Shown: positions 41,072-51,182 of the stretch, piece by piece
Numbering within the stretch: position 1 is the stretch's first letter
How the letters are laid out: each line of letters opens with the position of its first letter
NCBI GenBank assembly: GCA_025769875.1
Contig: JAGFNK010000303.1
Span: forward strand, 1 to 63,993
From: Russula earlei
Taxonomy: Eukaryota; Basidiomycota; Agaricomycetes; Russulales; Russulaceae
Direction of reading: 5' to 3'
DNA: 63,993 nt
Program-made: the position numbers and the translations under genes
The notes under the pieces: model-generated
Told to the model about the DNA's origin: nothing
The model's input: only the letters and a program-made list of their open reading frames with translations
Database searches by the model: none

Positions 41072-41507
41072 TGTTGAATCGCGCAGTGATAAGGAAGATT
41101 AGATCATAGTAGATCTAATAAAAATGATATTCAGTTTCTGTGAGATGAAACTATTGTGTCATATTTACCTAATAAAAATGATACTACAACACGTAATCAG
41201 CTACTGATAACATCATGAGATAGTAAGTACTTACTTCAGTTTCTGTGAGACGAAACTGAAGTATCTACTGTATGTACAACGCTCTTAAGTATCTGAGAGC
41301 GTCCCTAATTATTTTTTCTGTAGTAACTATCAAATTGTTTTCACAATCGCTATGTGCTAGCTACCAATTGTCTTAGATCATACTATCAATTTTGTTATCA
41401 TACGCGTTTCAGCAACTTAGCTGAAATGCTTATGTGGTCCGGGCCTGTGGGCCGCCCAGACAGTTTGGGCCAACGCGTCAACACCTTGGCTACTCTTTAT
41501 CTCAACA
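41072..41507 (-). repeat. 5' LTR of copia-B
   Basis: 436 bp, the partner of 36329-36764, followed by the AATTC duplication. Confidence 0.95.
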
Positions 41508-41512
41508 AATTC

Positions 41513-42348
41513 TCCCAAACCCTGTTCCGGTGAAGATTGAGGTCCCAAAGATAGGCACTTGGCTTGTGTACTGTGACATGCACCCTGATCGTAAAGGGGA
41601 CAATTTCAGTCAGTATGTTAGGATTCTTGTGCTTCCTTGTGCTCGTCTATCTGCCTATGCTCTGATGACTCATTTCCATTTACTCACATACGCTTATTCA
41701 TTTGTCTTAGTGATCGCTTACTGATCTGCTTACTGACTGATTGGTAATAGCTGACTCACTACTTACCAAATGATGACAGATACTAGGAAAGAATGACTCA
41801 CACATGAGTCATTTCTGACATTCTCAAATTGTGCCTTTACATATTTGGATACTACTGGTTCCCAGCTATGTGCACCCTGAGTTTCATACGAATCAGATCA
41901 GGAGTTGTTGAGATATCGTATAAATAGTCTGTACTACTAAGAAGTCAAGCCTTATGCTCGACTTACTCTCTTCTACAAGACACAATTATCTTGTCAACAA
42001 ATCTAAAACAAACTATATAGATCACTCTAAGTGAAAGAGGTCCCTCTCTTCTCTTACACCTATTCTTCCTGAGATAATATCAAAGGATACGAAGGTTAGT
42101 GCTTGAACTATATCAAGCAACTCTTTCACAAAGAGTAGGAATAAGATCAGTCAGATCTTAACACAGTATGCAGGACACATTTCATGAAGAGGGTTATCGT
42201 CACATCAACCAGCTTGTTGGAGACCGTATGGATGTGGAGAAACTATCAAGGTGGCTCAATATTGGGAAGGGCACAGCTGATTTATTGATTCAATATGCGG
42301 AAGAGGACATGGTTCTTGTGAACACCAGAAGCTTTTCAATGGTTGGCT
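41513..42348 (+). pseudogene. Gene X, 3' part, split by a solo LTR
   Basis: 41513-41615 reads PNPVPVKIEVPKIGTWLVYC and DMHPDRKGDNFSQY. After the solo LTR, 42169-42348 reads FHEEGYRHINQLVGDRMDVE, KLSRWLNIGKGTADLLIQYA and EEDMVLVNTRSFSMVG with a stop at 42348. A one-base frame offset remains when the LTR and its duplication are left out, so a short intron or an indel is present. Helical, SAM-like arrangement is possible but not shown. I recall similar sequences only in uncharacterised proteins of agaricomycetes. Confidence 0.6.
41616..42163 (+). mobile_element. Solo LTR, family C, copy 2
   Basis: 548 bp, TGTTAGGATTC...CAGATCTTAACA, flanked by CAGTA at 41611-41615 and 42164-42168. It matches 11131-11670. 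Confidence 0.95.
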
Positions 42349-43829
42349 GATCTCCTACTTATCATCACATTGCAACTTGCTCTTGTCCCTCCTTACAACT
42401 TTGGTATATATAAGTGTGATTGTTTCTCCAGCATAGCAGCAAAGCGGAAGCGTGAGGAATGTTGTGCACAAATGCGGTGTCATGCACGACAATGCCAAAA
42501 GGTGCCCAACAGCAGCCCACTGTCGCTCACCACGTCACTCTGACCTACCGAGCCACCCCTCAATTGTTTGCCATCGTTCTCCACCGCTGTATATGAGGGC
42601 TCACAGCCCACCATTGCTTCGCCTCACCTCGCCCATTCATGCGTGATCGCAGTTGCTGCCCCAACGCACACCTCGCATCATCGTTTCAATTTATTCTCTC
42701 TCAGTCAGACTCGCTCTATACCTTGCATTCCGATGGTGTAGACACTTGCTTCCCGGTCTCTATTTCACTCACACTGCAACTGTTCCTCTTGCACCTCGAC
42801 TTTTCAAATCATCAATCACCACCTCCCAGTCTGATGGACGCCAAGGAAGACAAGTTGACCACACCTGTGGCTCGAAACAAGGCAAGCCATGCTCCTCGCC
42901 TTTGTCTTTGTCTATCGCCTCACTCTGTCCTGACTGCCCCCGCAGATGAACAAAACAAAGACGTGCTATGGGAACTGTTGTTCTCTCTTCCTGCACATGT
43001 TGATCATCACCTTGTCTATCAATACCTCCTGGTCTTGTTCGCTGCAGACTTTGTCTTTGCTCTGCTCATCAATTCTGCAACTGACATCATCTTTACGTGC
43101 ATTGGGGCAGTTTATCCAGATGCTGTCAAAGTCATCGTCCAACATCCTCTCTCTGGTACCAATGCGACTGAACATGATGTCCCTCAGCTTTGTTGACCCT
43201 ACTTTGGAACACGACCTCAGCCTCAAGCACGAAGCCGTGGGCACTTTCCCCACTCATTTCAATGATGCCATACTTCGCTCACAGACACATTCTTCTTGCA
43301 TCTTGCATCTCGCATCTCACATCTCGCATCTTGATCGCCCTTGCCTCCTCCTTTGATGTCCCACCACCGCTGCTTCTGCCAAGTCATGGACGGATGGCCC
43401 AACTCTTCATTTGCAACCTGAGTGGACAAGCTGACCAAGCTCTGGCCCTCCAATAAATACAAATGTGCATATATGTCCCCCATGCTCTCCGATCGCATGG
43501 TGGACCTGCTCCTGATGGCCTTGTTCAGATGTCTTGGTGCATACAAACAAGACCATCCTGATTTACCCACCCTCTCCCATCCGCTTCTGCACCTTCCTAG
43601 ATCCACGTCTCCTGACAGGCTCCCACTTCCGCTTCATCGTATCCTCATGCCTTAAGCCCAACTTTCCTTATGTGCTGCTCCTCGCACATTCACACACGAT
43701 AGCAATCACTACCTCCCATGAACACCTCAAGCGTGCCCTTCTCATGCGCTACAGTTGTAAATAGTTGTATCATGTCATGTTTTCAGCTATAGTGCAAATG
43801 TAATCTTATCATGCTTGGGGTCGGCACCC
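42349..43829. other. Unrecognised part of the A2 cargo
   Basis: About 1.5 kb. Open stretches on the plus strand (42639-43196, and overlapping frames to 43764) are Leu/Ser/Pro-rich with hydrophobic runs such as LLVLFAADFVFALLINSATD. A CATCTCGCATC-type simple repeat lies near 43300. It may hold another broken gene copy, but I recognise no family. Confidence 0.4.
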
Positions 43830-44455
43830 CACAATGTGAAATGAAACCCAATTATTTGGCTGCCTCTAGATACAGTACATGAGGTTCTGATGTCCAAGTT
43901 TCAAGGCAATCCATTGAGAAATAGTTGAGATATGGCTGTTCGAAATTTTGCATGCAGATTGGCACCCAAAATTCGAAACTTCAAGAACTGAATATTAGGC
44001 TCCCATATTTTAGTTGCACCTAGATACAGTATATAAGGTTCTACTTTCCAGGTTTCAAGGCAATCTATTAAGAAATGGTTGAGATATGGCAGTTCGAAAT
44101 TTCACACTCAGATTGCACCCAAAAATCAAAACTTCAAGAACTGATAATTATGCCCCAACTCTTGGGCTGCACCTAGATACAGGACATGAGATCCCACTGT
44201 CAAAGTTTCAAGTAAATCTGTTGAGAAACAGTTGAGATATGGCAGTTCAAAGTTTTGCACTCATGTCAGCACCCGAAAATTGACATCTCAAGAACTGAAT
44301 ATTAGACTCCCATATTTTCGCTGCACCTAGGATTAGTATATAAGGTTCTACTGGCAAAAGTTCAAGGCAATCTGTTGAGAAACTGTTGAGATATAGCAGT
44401 TTTAATTTCGCACTTGAAATGACATCCAAAAATGGCAAGTGCAAGGTCACGTGAA
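43830..44455. repeat. Tandem repeat, about 153-bp period, about 4 copies
   Basis: Shared landmarks recur at even spacing: TCAAGAACTG at 43981, 44134 and 44288 (periods 153-154), with GCACCTAGATACAG, AAGTTTCAAGGCAATC and GTTGAGATATGGCAGTTC in each unit. Copies differ at many positions. The array ends at the junction with the integrase sequence (44462). Confidence 0.88.
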
Positions 44456-44461
44456 AATGAC

Positions 44462-45232
44462 AGTAACCAAGAACTTGAACAATACCTACGAATATTTTGC
44501 AACCACCAAGCAGACAATTGGGCAGAACTGATTCCCTTTATGGAGTTTGCACATAATGCCAGACAACACAGTGCTACAAACAAACCCCCTTTCAAGGTCT
44601 GGTATGGCTTTAACCCAACATTTGCTCCACCCCTTGCCTTTATATCAAAGTTCCCTTCAATCCAAGAAAGACTAACAAGACTAAACCAGCTCAGAGAAGA
44701 AGTAGCTGCCTCCCTGAACCAAGCAACTGAGATCATGAAGCAATCAGGACCTCAATCCTCCACATTTTGTTTTAAAGAAGGGGATCAAGTATGGTTGGAA
44801 GCCACAAATCTACAAACCACTCACCCAAAAGAAAAACTAGCCCCTCAACGCTATGGACCATTCAAAGTCATCACTGCCTATCCAGTAAACGTTTGCCTCG
44901 AGCTACCAAAATCCTGGAAGATACACCCAGTTTTTCACCACTCCCTGATTAAACCTTACAAAGAAACCATTGCCCACAGTCCTAACTTCTCAAACCCGCC
45001 ACCAATACTAGTCAAAGGAGAAGAACAATATGAAGTAGAACAGATCTTAAACTCTCGGCTCTCCCCAAACCGCAAAGGGATCCAATACCTAGTTAAATGG
45101 AAAGGATACACTGCTGCAGAAAATACTTGGGAACCAGCATCTAACCTATCAAAAGTGCAATTACTCATTAAAGACTTCCATTGGAAATATCTGAAGGCAC
45201 TTAAAATGATTCCCACCAGGAGTAACCCCTAA
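44462..45232 (+). pseudogene. A2 integrase C-terminal part and chromodomain
   Basis: Open without a stop for about 255 codons: NQELEQYLRIFCNHQADNWA, WYGFNPTFAPPLAF, FCFKEGDQVWLEATNLQTTH, then chromodomain QYLVKWKGYTAAENTWEPAS, ending RSNP and TAA at 45230-45232. It matches F 27070-27800 closely. The match begins abruptly at NQELEQ, a few residues after the catalytic Glu region, so the enzyme core is absent. The frame upstream of 44462 belongs to the tandem repeat. Confidence 0.9.
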
Positions 45233-45479
45233 ACCAACAACTCTCATCATGACCTCCATTGACGACTACCTTTATCCTTGTTACCAAAGAACTTTTCAGA
45301 GAACCCCTGCGATCACATGCACTCAATCAACCACAGCTATCCCCAAAGCAATCCATAGAACAAGAGAGAACTCCCCATGGACGAACAGACTTCAACTTTT
45401 CATATGCAAACTACTCCACCTTCCAAAGAAACAAGTCCCTACTGTTGCAGGAGCAACAAGTCTATAAAGAGGGGATGAA
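45233..45479 (+). other. A2 segment between pol stop and 3' LTR
   Basis: About 250 bp that F lacks, since the F stop abuts its polypurine tract. It ends with the tract AAAGAGGGGATGAA at 45466-45479. It reads open in one frame (45259 on) but shows no known motif. Confidence 0.6.
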
Positions 45480-46307
45480 TGTTATGAACCAAGGCCAGGT
45501 CCTGGCCATAGATTGTCCTATTTCACTCAAGAGAGACCTCTCTCATTTCGCATTGCCAACTCCCTTCCATTTCCTGGGCTACCCCTCCTGCGGTACATGA
45601 TATCGCTATTGCAAAGGCATTATAACACAACCAGGCACCCGATTCCTAATCGGGTAATCATCGCGTGGCAGCCACATGGTCACCCAGCCACCAAGAACCC
45701 AAAACAGTGGCACAAACTCTTAGAAGCTGTTGCATAACTCATCTGATGTCATTAAGGCTCCAATGACATCATGGCTGACCGAGTGACTCCACAGTGACCT
45801 CATAGGCTCACTAAGCACTCCACAGTGACATCATAATGATGTCATCGCTCCACAATGATCAGTAATGCGCTCAGTAAGGCTGAAACTTGACACAATCAAG
45901 TTTATGCCTCTGTAGTCCTATTGGATGGTACCAAAGGGTCTAGAATAGTTCCAGTTCTTTGTAATCGACCCTGTACACTGTATATAAGCCCCAATGAAGC
46001 ATGGCAGTCATCAGACTGTCCATTTGTGATTCTCTCATCTTCCTGGGTACTCCCCTGCAACCGCTCAGTCTAAAGTCCTCCCTCGTCTTCAAGGTACTCT
46101 TCAACAACCGCCTTGTTTAAAGCCCCTCGCTGCACTGGCCTCTACTCTTCGCCTCTGCCTTCTGCAACACATACCAGTCCCCATCTGGTATCTCCTAGTC
46201 ATTTGGCTCGTCCTCCTGTTCAACGCTGTTTATGCCGTGTACTGTCTGTTCCAACCCTTGCCCACCTGCTCCTGAGTCCTTAGTGATCAGCAGTACGTGT
46301 CTTGACA
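45480..46307 (+). repeat. 3' LTR of A2
   Basis: 828 bp, the partner of 28170-28997, followed by the GAACC duplication. Confidence 0.95.
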
Positions 46308-46312
46308 GAACC

Positions 46313-46991
46313 CAGGACCTCTAACTGACCAGACCGGACACTCATGGCCATTGAGCTACCCAGTCTTTACTACAGTAAAGTGGTTCAACCCATATAACCA
46401 CTCAACACATGAAATGAACACTCAACCTGGAGACTCCTAAAAAGGAGACCCATGTGCCCTGGTCTCCAGAGAAGAGTTGACAAGGTTTACTAACTGTATT
46501 AGTAAGCCTGAAGTACAGCAAACAGACCTTGAAGTTCACACGACAATCACATGAACTCCAAGAACTATTACTCATCACTGAAGGCCTCCTTACTCAGAAG
46601 GTTACTAAGCATGACTGAGCATGCTTACCAAGCACTCCTGGGTGCCTTACTCATCCAGCTATTGTGATTGATAACAAGGTTACAACACATCCTTTATTTA
46701 GTAGCTTTCTTGTAGTATATAAGCATTCAATAAAGTACTAGACAGTCTCCAGACTGTCCATTTGTTTATGGCACTCTCTACCCCTGGGATACTCCTCTAA
46801 GGACCATCCCCTTGTGTTCATTCTGGCCTTTTCCCTGTGTAACTTCTCGTTACTACCAGTAACCATACCCCTCTGGTACTTGGTACTGCTTTGGACCCCA
46901 CTCCTTGCTCACGCTGTCTTGGACGTCTATTGACTCATCTTTGAGCTTATTCCTTGCTCTTGAACTGGATTGTTCAACAGTGAGTTGCAAA
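46313..46991 (+). repeat. 3' LTR of F, second part
   Basis: Continues the LTR broken by A2: CAGGACCTCTAACTGACC... to ...GTTGCAAA, then GTCAG. It contains the A box side of the tRNA-like segment (minus strand, 46350-46363) and TATATAAGC near 46718. Confidence 0.9.
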
Positions 46992-46996
46992 GTCAG

Positions 46997-47592
46997 AACA
47001 GACAGTATGCGGCATAGACAGTGTTGAACAAGAGGACAAGCCAGATGACAAGGAGGTACCAGATGGGTACTGGTATGTGTTGCAAGAGGCAGAGGCAAAG
47101 ACCGGAGGCTGGTGCAGCAAAGGGACTTTAAACAAGGCAGTCATTGAAAAGTACCTTGGGAGTGTGGGAAGTCTTTAAACTGAGCAGTCATGGGGGAGTA
47201 CCCAGGAGGATGAGAGTATCACAAATGGACAGTCTGATGACTGCCATGCTACATTGGGGCTTATATACTAATTACAAGTCTGAGTACAAACTACAGAAAA
47301 TAACTCAGACTCTTTGGACCACTCCAATTGGATTCAAGGGGCATAAACTCATTGTGTCATACCTGTAGGTGACTCAGGATGATTAGGGAGACTGTGGAGC
47401 AATGACATCATAATGATATCACTTGTGGAGTGCTTAGTGAGCATATGAGGTCATAGTGGAGTTGCTCAGTCAGCCATGATGTCAGTGGTACTTTATGACA
47501 TCATGTGGATTGTTCTAGGAGGTCTAGAAGTCCTTCCAGTGTTTCGGGACTTAGTGGCTGAGTGGCCATGTGGCTGGCACATGGTGGGTTAC
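46997..47592 (-). repeat. 5' LTR of element A1, remainder
   Basis: The reverse complement matches family A LTRs: AACAGACAGTATGCGGCATA continues exactly from 16347/16352. It includes TGGACAGTCT (47226-47235) and the TATATAA box on the minus strand (47260-47266). It is cut at 47592 by the G2 LTR; the outer 175 bases or so of the LTR are not found further right. Confidence 0.88.
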
Positions 47593-49172
47593 TGTTATGG
47601 CGTTGCAGCCATGAGAGCATTAGCTCAGGGTTCAGTGGGGCCAAGTCCCTGTGACTTGGTTCAAGGGTTCAGTGGGACCAGCTCAAAGAGACCGGATCAA
47701 AGGTTTAGCGTTTCAAGACTAAGTCAGACAATGACTCAGCCCACAGACAGAGTCAATCTTCTGGTTTCACAGAGAGGAGGACGATGAGAGAGAGGCAGAG
47801 GAGGAAGAGGAACACAAGGGTTCCTTGAGGTGTGCTCAGATCAAGCAGAGTATAGGCCAGCACAAGCAAGTTGTGATTGAGAGAGTATGCAGGGCAAGGG
47901 ATGCGACAGGTAATGGGACAAAGCTAAGCTTGGGGCATTCCCCAGCTTTTATGGGCACTTAAATACTGTATCTAGTGAGGCTATACAGTACTATATGTGG
48001 AACAATAGATAAAGGTGAGCCAATAGCAAAAGGAACTCGAACAATAGATGAAACACACACTACAAGTGAAACAATAAGGGACCATCACCATCAAGGGATG
48101 AGACAGTAACTGTCAAGACTCACTGTTGAACTATCCAGTTCAAGAGTGAGGGATAAGCTCAAAGACAAGTCGATAAACGTCCAAGACCACGTGGGCAAGG
48201 AGTAGAGTCCAGAGTAGTAACAGATACCAGAGAGGTACTGTTACTGTGAGAGTAGAGCAATCACGCAGGGAAGGAGCCAGGATAATCACAAGGGGACGGT
48301 CCTTAAAGGAGTATCCCAGGGATGGAGAGTGCCGTAAACAAATGGACAGTCTGAAGACTGTCCGCTACTTTATTGAGCGCTTATATACTACAAGAGAACT
48401 GCTAAATTGGGGACAAGTCATAACCTTGTTATCAAGCACAATAGAGTGATGAGTAAGAAGTCGGAGGACGCTTACTGAGCATGCTCGGTCATGCTCAGTA
48501 AGCTGCTGAGTAAGAAGACTCTTTCTTGATGAGTAAGAGCTTCCATTGTCCACGTGTTCACTGCTTTAGTGCACGTGTAAGCACCTGATTCATTTCCTGT
48601 TAGTTAGTTTAGGGCCGGTCATTTGAGGACTTGTAGTTTGGTTAGGGGATAGTGTCATCTTATAAGGCCCTTATATAGTTCTATTAGGGTCCTTAGAGTC
48701 GACCCTAATACTTCTATTAAGGTCCTTAGTATTGCCTCATAGTTCATTCTATGGTTATTAGAGTTGGTCTAATAACGCGTTGTAGGGCCTTTGATACTAG
48801 GTTAGAGCCTATTGTAGAGCTCCTAGGGTCGTTCCAAAGGGTCCTTAGGAAGGCCCTAATACTGTCTTTTGTTGCTAGAAGGGTTGCCTTTAAGTGGGGC
48901 TTGCTGTATGTCGATTGTGCCGAGAATCGCTCGCGCAACAATGCGCGCGCGATATTGTGGACACCTCTACTCACCCCTTTTGCTCGTGTGAACAGGGTGA
49001 CACCATAGAGACCAGGTTTCCTCCTATAAGGAAGGGTCCTTCAAGGGCCCTCTCCGGAGAATGGTTCATGACAGTAACCAAGGGGACAAGGGTGACAGAG
49101 AAGAACAATAGTAGAAGTAAAACAATATCAGAAGAGGATAGAGACAAACCGACAAGGGGGTAATTCATGACA
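47593..49172 (-). repeat. 3' LTR of gypsy element G2, split by an E solo LTR
   Basis: Plus strand TGTTATGGCG...TTCATGACA; about 612 bp once the E insertion is left out. It matches solo LTR G1. On its right, minus-strand purines GGAGGGGGCATGA (49173-49186) form the polypurine tract, so this is the 3' LTR of a minus-strand element. Confidence 0.88.
48111..49073 (-). mobile_element. Solo LTR, family E, copy 3 (inverted)
   Basis: 963 bp, plus strand TGTCAAGACTCACTG...GGTTCATGACA, flanked by GTAAC at 48106-48110 and 49074-49078. Confidence 0.95.
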
Positions 49173-49189
49173 TCATGCCCCCTCCATGC

Positions 49190-50759
49190 TTAGTTCTCTG
49201 AACTAATCAGTTTCAGGGACCCGACTCACAGAGTTCATCACCTTCAACCTCTGGCCACTGGGTTCTGGGACCCCATTGCCCTGGGGCAGAAACCTCTGTA
49301 ACTTTGGTGAGTTCTTCTGAGGATACAATCCACTTGACTGCTACAGTTGGTGTGAGGTCTGTTACAGTCCTTGTTCCAGTGCCCTCTGGTGTTACAGTGT
49401 TTGCAAACATGTTGTCACTTTTGAAGTTGATGACGCTGCGCTTTGGTCATACGTGCAGGGGTGAGAGGGGTGTTGGGAGTACTAGCATCATTGGAGAGCA
49501 TTTGAGGGAAGTGGGAGGGTGATCCTATAGGGACATCGTTTTGGGACTTGTCAACAACACAGGGGAGGTATTCAAGGGGGGGGGGTCAGAGAGAGAGGGG
49601 GGAAAGTGGGTAGTGGAGGAGAGGAGGGAGCGGGTGGTTCTTTTGATTCCTCAATCTTGTCGTAGCTCCCTGCCAGTGAGTAATATGGCCCAGTACTGCG
49701 GGTGAGACCCCCATCAGTCATCAGGTTATCGAGTTGGTGACAAACTCAGATGGAGGTGTTGTTGGCTTGGAGGCGGCTGTGGATGGCAGTGGTTTCTTTG
49801 GTGTGAGACTGGATCTCATGGAGTTGATCAGCAAGTTGTCCTTGAAGGACATTTAGGGCCCCTTGGATAGAGATGCACTTGCCCTCTAAAAATGAACTGA
49901 CACAGAGGTGGTAGACATTGGCAAGAGCACCAGGGTCGTGGAGGTTTTCAAGAGCCTGAGCAACATCAAAGTGGAAAGGGTGGTCCTCAATTAAGAGGTG
50001 GAGGTCAGAGGCAGTGGTGGAAGGATGGGGGGCAGAGACAACGGGTCGGGTGATGAGCTTTTCTCCATAAGCAGGTTCTCCTCAACCCATAGTTCCTAGA
50101 AGCATGGGTTCATCATTGTACAAAGCAATGCGTAAGTATGGTAGTAGGCATCATCGCCCATTAACATTAATGTAAAAAGGGGGAATATGTGTGTAAGGTT
50201 CGTAAACAAACCAAGGGGGGCCAGGGTGAGTGGGGTCTGCTTCAGTTGGGGTTGGCGAGGGTGTTCCTTCTCAGAAGGTGAGTGGGTTGAGGGTGGCAGT
50301 AAAGTCCTGGAGCTCGGCCTCGTCCAGGACAATGAAGGTGCGTTGGTCAATGATGTGTTGGATAACTTCGGGTGAGAGGGGTTCTTGTTTGATGGTGGGG
50401 GAAGGGATGAGAATAGGTAGAGGGGATGAGCTAGGAGCAGGGGACAACATGGGAGTATTGTAGGTGGAAGTAGCGTGTTCATGATGCCAGGCTGACCACT
50501 CGGAAGGAGTGGGGGTATTTATGGGTACTGACCATATGATATGATTCCATGCTAAGTCCATAAGTACTGCCCTTTGTATGGACAGATGAAACTCTGAAAA
50601 AAGGGGGTCCATCATAAGAAGTTGAAAGCCATGGAAGTCACCAGGGGAGAGAATTCCAGAAAAGAGTTGTTCCCTGGTGGCTATATCAAAAATGGTGTGT
50701 CCATGGTCAGGGATAGTGGGATCATTGACTGAATAGGAAGGGGGGTTATGTGAATTGAT
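49190..50759 (-). pseudogene. G2 ORF downstream of pol, with a CCHC zinc knuckle
   Basis: Minus strand, between chromodomain and polypurine tract, about 1.5 kb. It starts MMDPLFSEFHLSIQRAVLMD, runs through a Pro/Ser-rich part (PSPTIKQEPLSPEVIQHII), then ALENLHDPGALANVYHLCVS and a helical, Gln/Leu-rich stretch IQGALNVLQGQLADQLHEIQ. It ends with VCKHCNTRGHWNKDCNRPHT, a C-x2-C-x4-H-x4-C zinc knuckle (49364-49405), then CPRAMGSQNPVARG and a stop. Several frame changes break it. It is not an envelope gene: no signal peptide or membrane segment is seen. A second nucleic-acid-binding, Gag-like product is an inference. Confidence 0.65.
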
Positions 50760-51037
50760 TCAAGGGAGTAAAGTACATTGTTGTATCGTAAGTTCTTGGA
50801 ATTGATGTTCCAAGTCATCTAGGGTTTCATCAGAGTGATGAGATTCTATGGGATCAGAGTTAGCGGTTGAGATAATGCAGAGTTTGGTGGGTTGTTGCAG
50901 ATGAAAGATAGTGATGGCATCTTGGGCATTTTTAAGGTTCAAGAGGGGTTCCCAGGTGTCCTCTGCCATGGAATATCCCTTTCACCGAACTCTGTACTGG
51001 AGCCGGTTTCTATGGAGATGTTTAAGGTGTGACTCGG
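50760..51037 (-). pseudogene. G2 pol end with chromodomain
   Basis: Minus strand RNRLQYRVR-stop-KGYSMAED then TWEPLLNLKNAQDAITIFH. This is the chromodomain of a chromovirus integrase; Trp of RWKGY is replaced by TGA. It runs on to LEHQFQELTIQQCTLLP and a stop. Upstream it is cut at about 51037, where the hAT-like sequence begins, so the rest of G2 is missing from the window. Confidence 0.85.
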
Positions 51038-51180
51038 GTACGGGTGACACCATGACAATTTGGTCACAGGTAGGCACAGGTACAGGTACGGTTTTAAATT
51101 TGTCACACCCACGCAACACCGCACCCTTATCGGCCAGGTTTATGGGTATTGAAAGCACTATTCAAGAGTCTCCTGCCACA
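51038..51180. repeat. Likely subterminal repeats of a second hAT element
   Basis: Short repeats GGGTACGGGTG, CACAGGTAGGCACAGGTACAGG and GGTACGG lie just upstream of a hAT transposase gene, as is usual in hAT ends. I could not define the terminal repeat or an 8-bp duplication. Confidence 0.5.
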
Positions 51181-51182
51181 GG

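Larger units (their letters stand above)
36329..41507 (-). mobile_element. Ty1/copia retrotransposon copia-B
   Basis: Minus-strand element of 5179 bp with two 436-bp LTRs and the duplication AATTC at 36324-36328 and 41508-41512. Order on the minus strand: LTR, primer site, gag, protease, integrase, reverse transcriptase, RNase H, polypurine tract, LTR. It is broken by about seven stops, several of them TGA at positions where relatives have Arg, and by little else. It lies in gene X within the A2 cargo. Confidence 0.96.
28170..46307 (+). mobile_element. Chimeric Ty3/gypsy LTR element A2 with foreign cargo
   Basis: Two LTRs of 828 bp each and the duplication GAACC at 28165-28169 and 46308-46312 define an 18,138-bp element. 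The 5' side has the primer site and ORF0. The 3' side has the end of integrase with chromodomain and the polypurine tract. The gag, protease, reverse transcriptase, RNase H and integrase core expected between them are missing; 29575-44461 holds unrelated DNA with transposase, TBC, ANTH and other fragments. copia-B and a C solo LTR are later insertions. It could be a non-autonomous derivative that moved with its cargo, or a normal element whose core was replaced after insertion. Confidence 0.88.
16353..46991 (+). mobile_element. Ty3/gypsy chromovirus F, with nested insertions
   Basis: LTR element on the plus strand flanked by GTCAG at 16348-16352 and 46992-46996. Order: 5' LTR, primer site, ORF0, pre-gag, gag, protease, reverse transcriptase, RNase H, integrase with chromodomain, polypurine tract, 3' LTR. 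It is split by solo LTRs D (18716-19206), A (21937-22764) and E (23817-24768), and by the whole element A2 inside its 3' LTR. Without them it is about 10.2 kb, long for a gypsy element because of the extra 5' modules. Many stops and two catalytic changes show it is dead. Confidence 0.93.

Noticed and set aside
29920..44461. A Helitron as carrier of the captured gene pieces
   Set aside because: No Rep/helicase motif, no TC...CTRR ends with a 3' hairpin, and no AT insertion site could be found; the capture mechanism stays open.
49190..50759. Envelope gene in G2, by its position after pol
   Set aside because: No signal peptide, transmembrane segment or glycoprotein-like Cys pattern; the only motif is a CCHC zinc knuckle.
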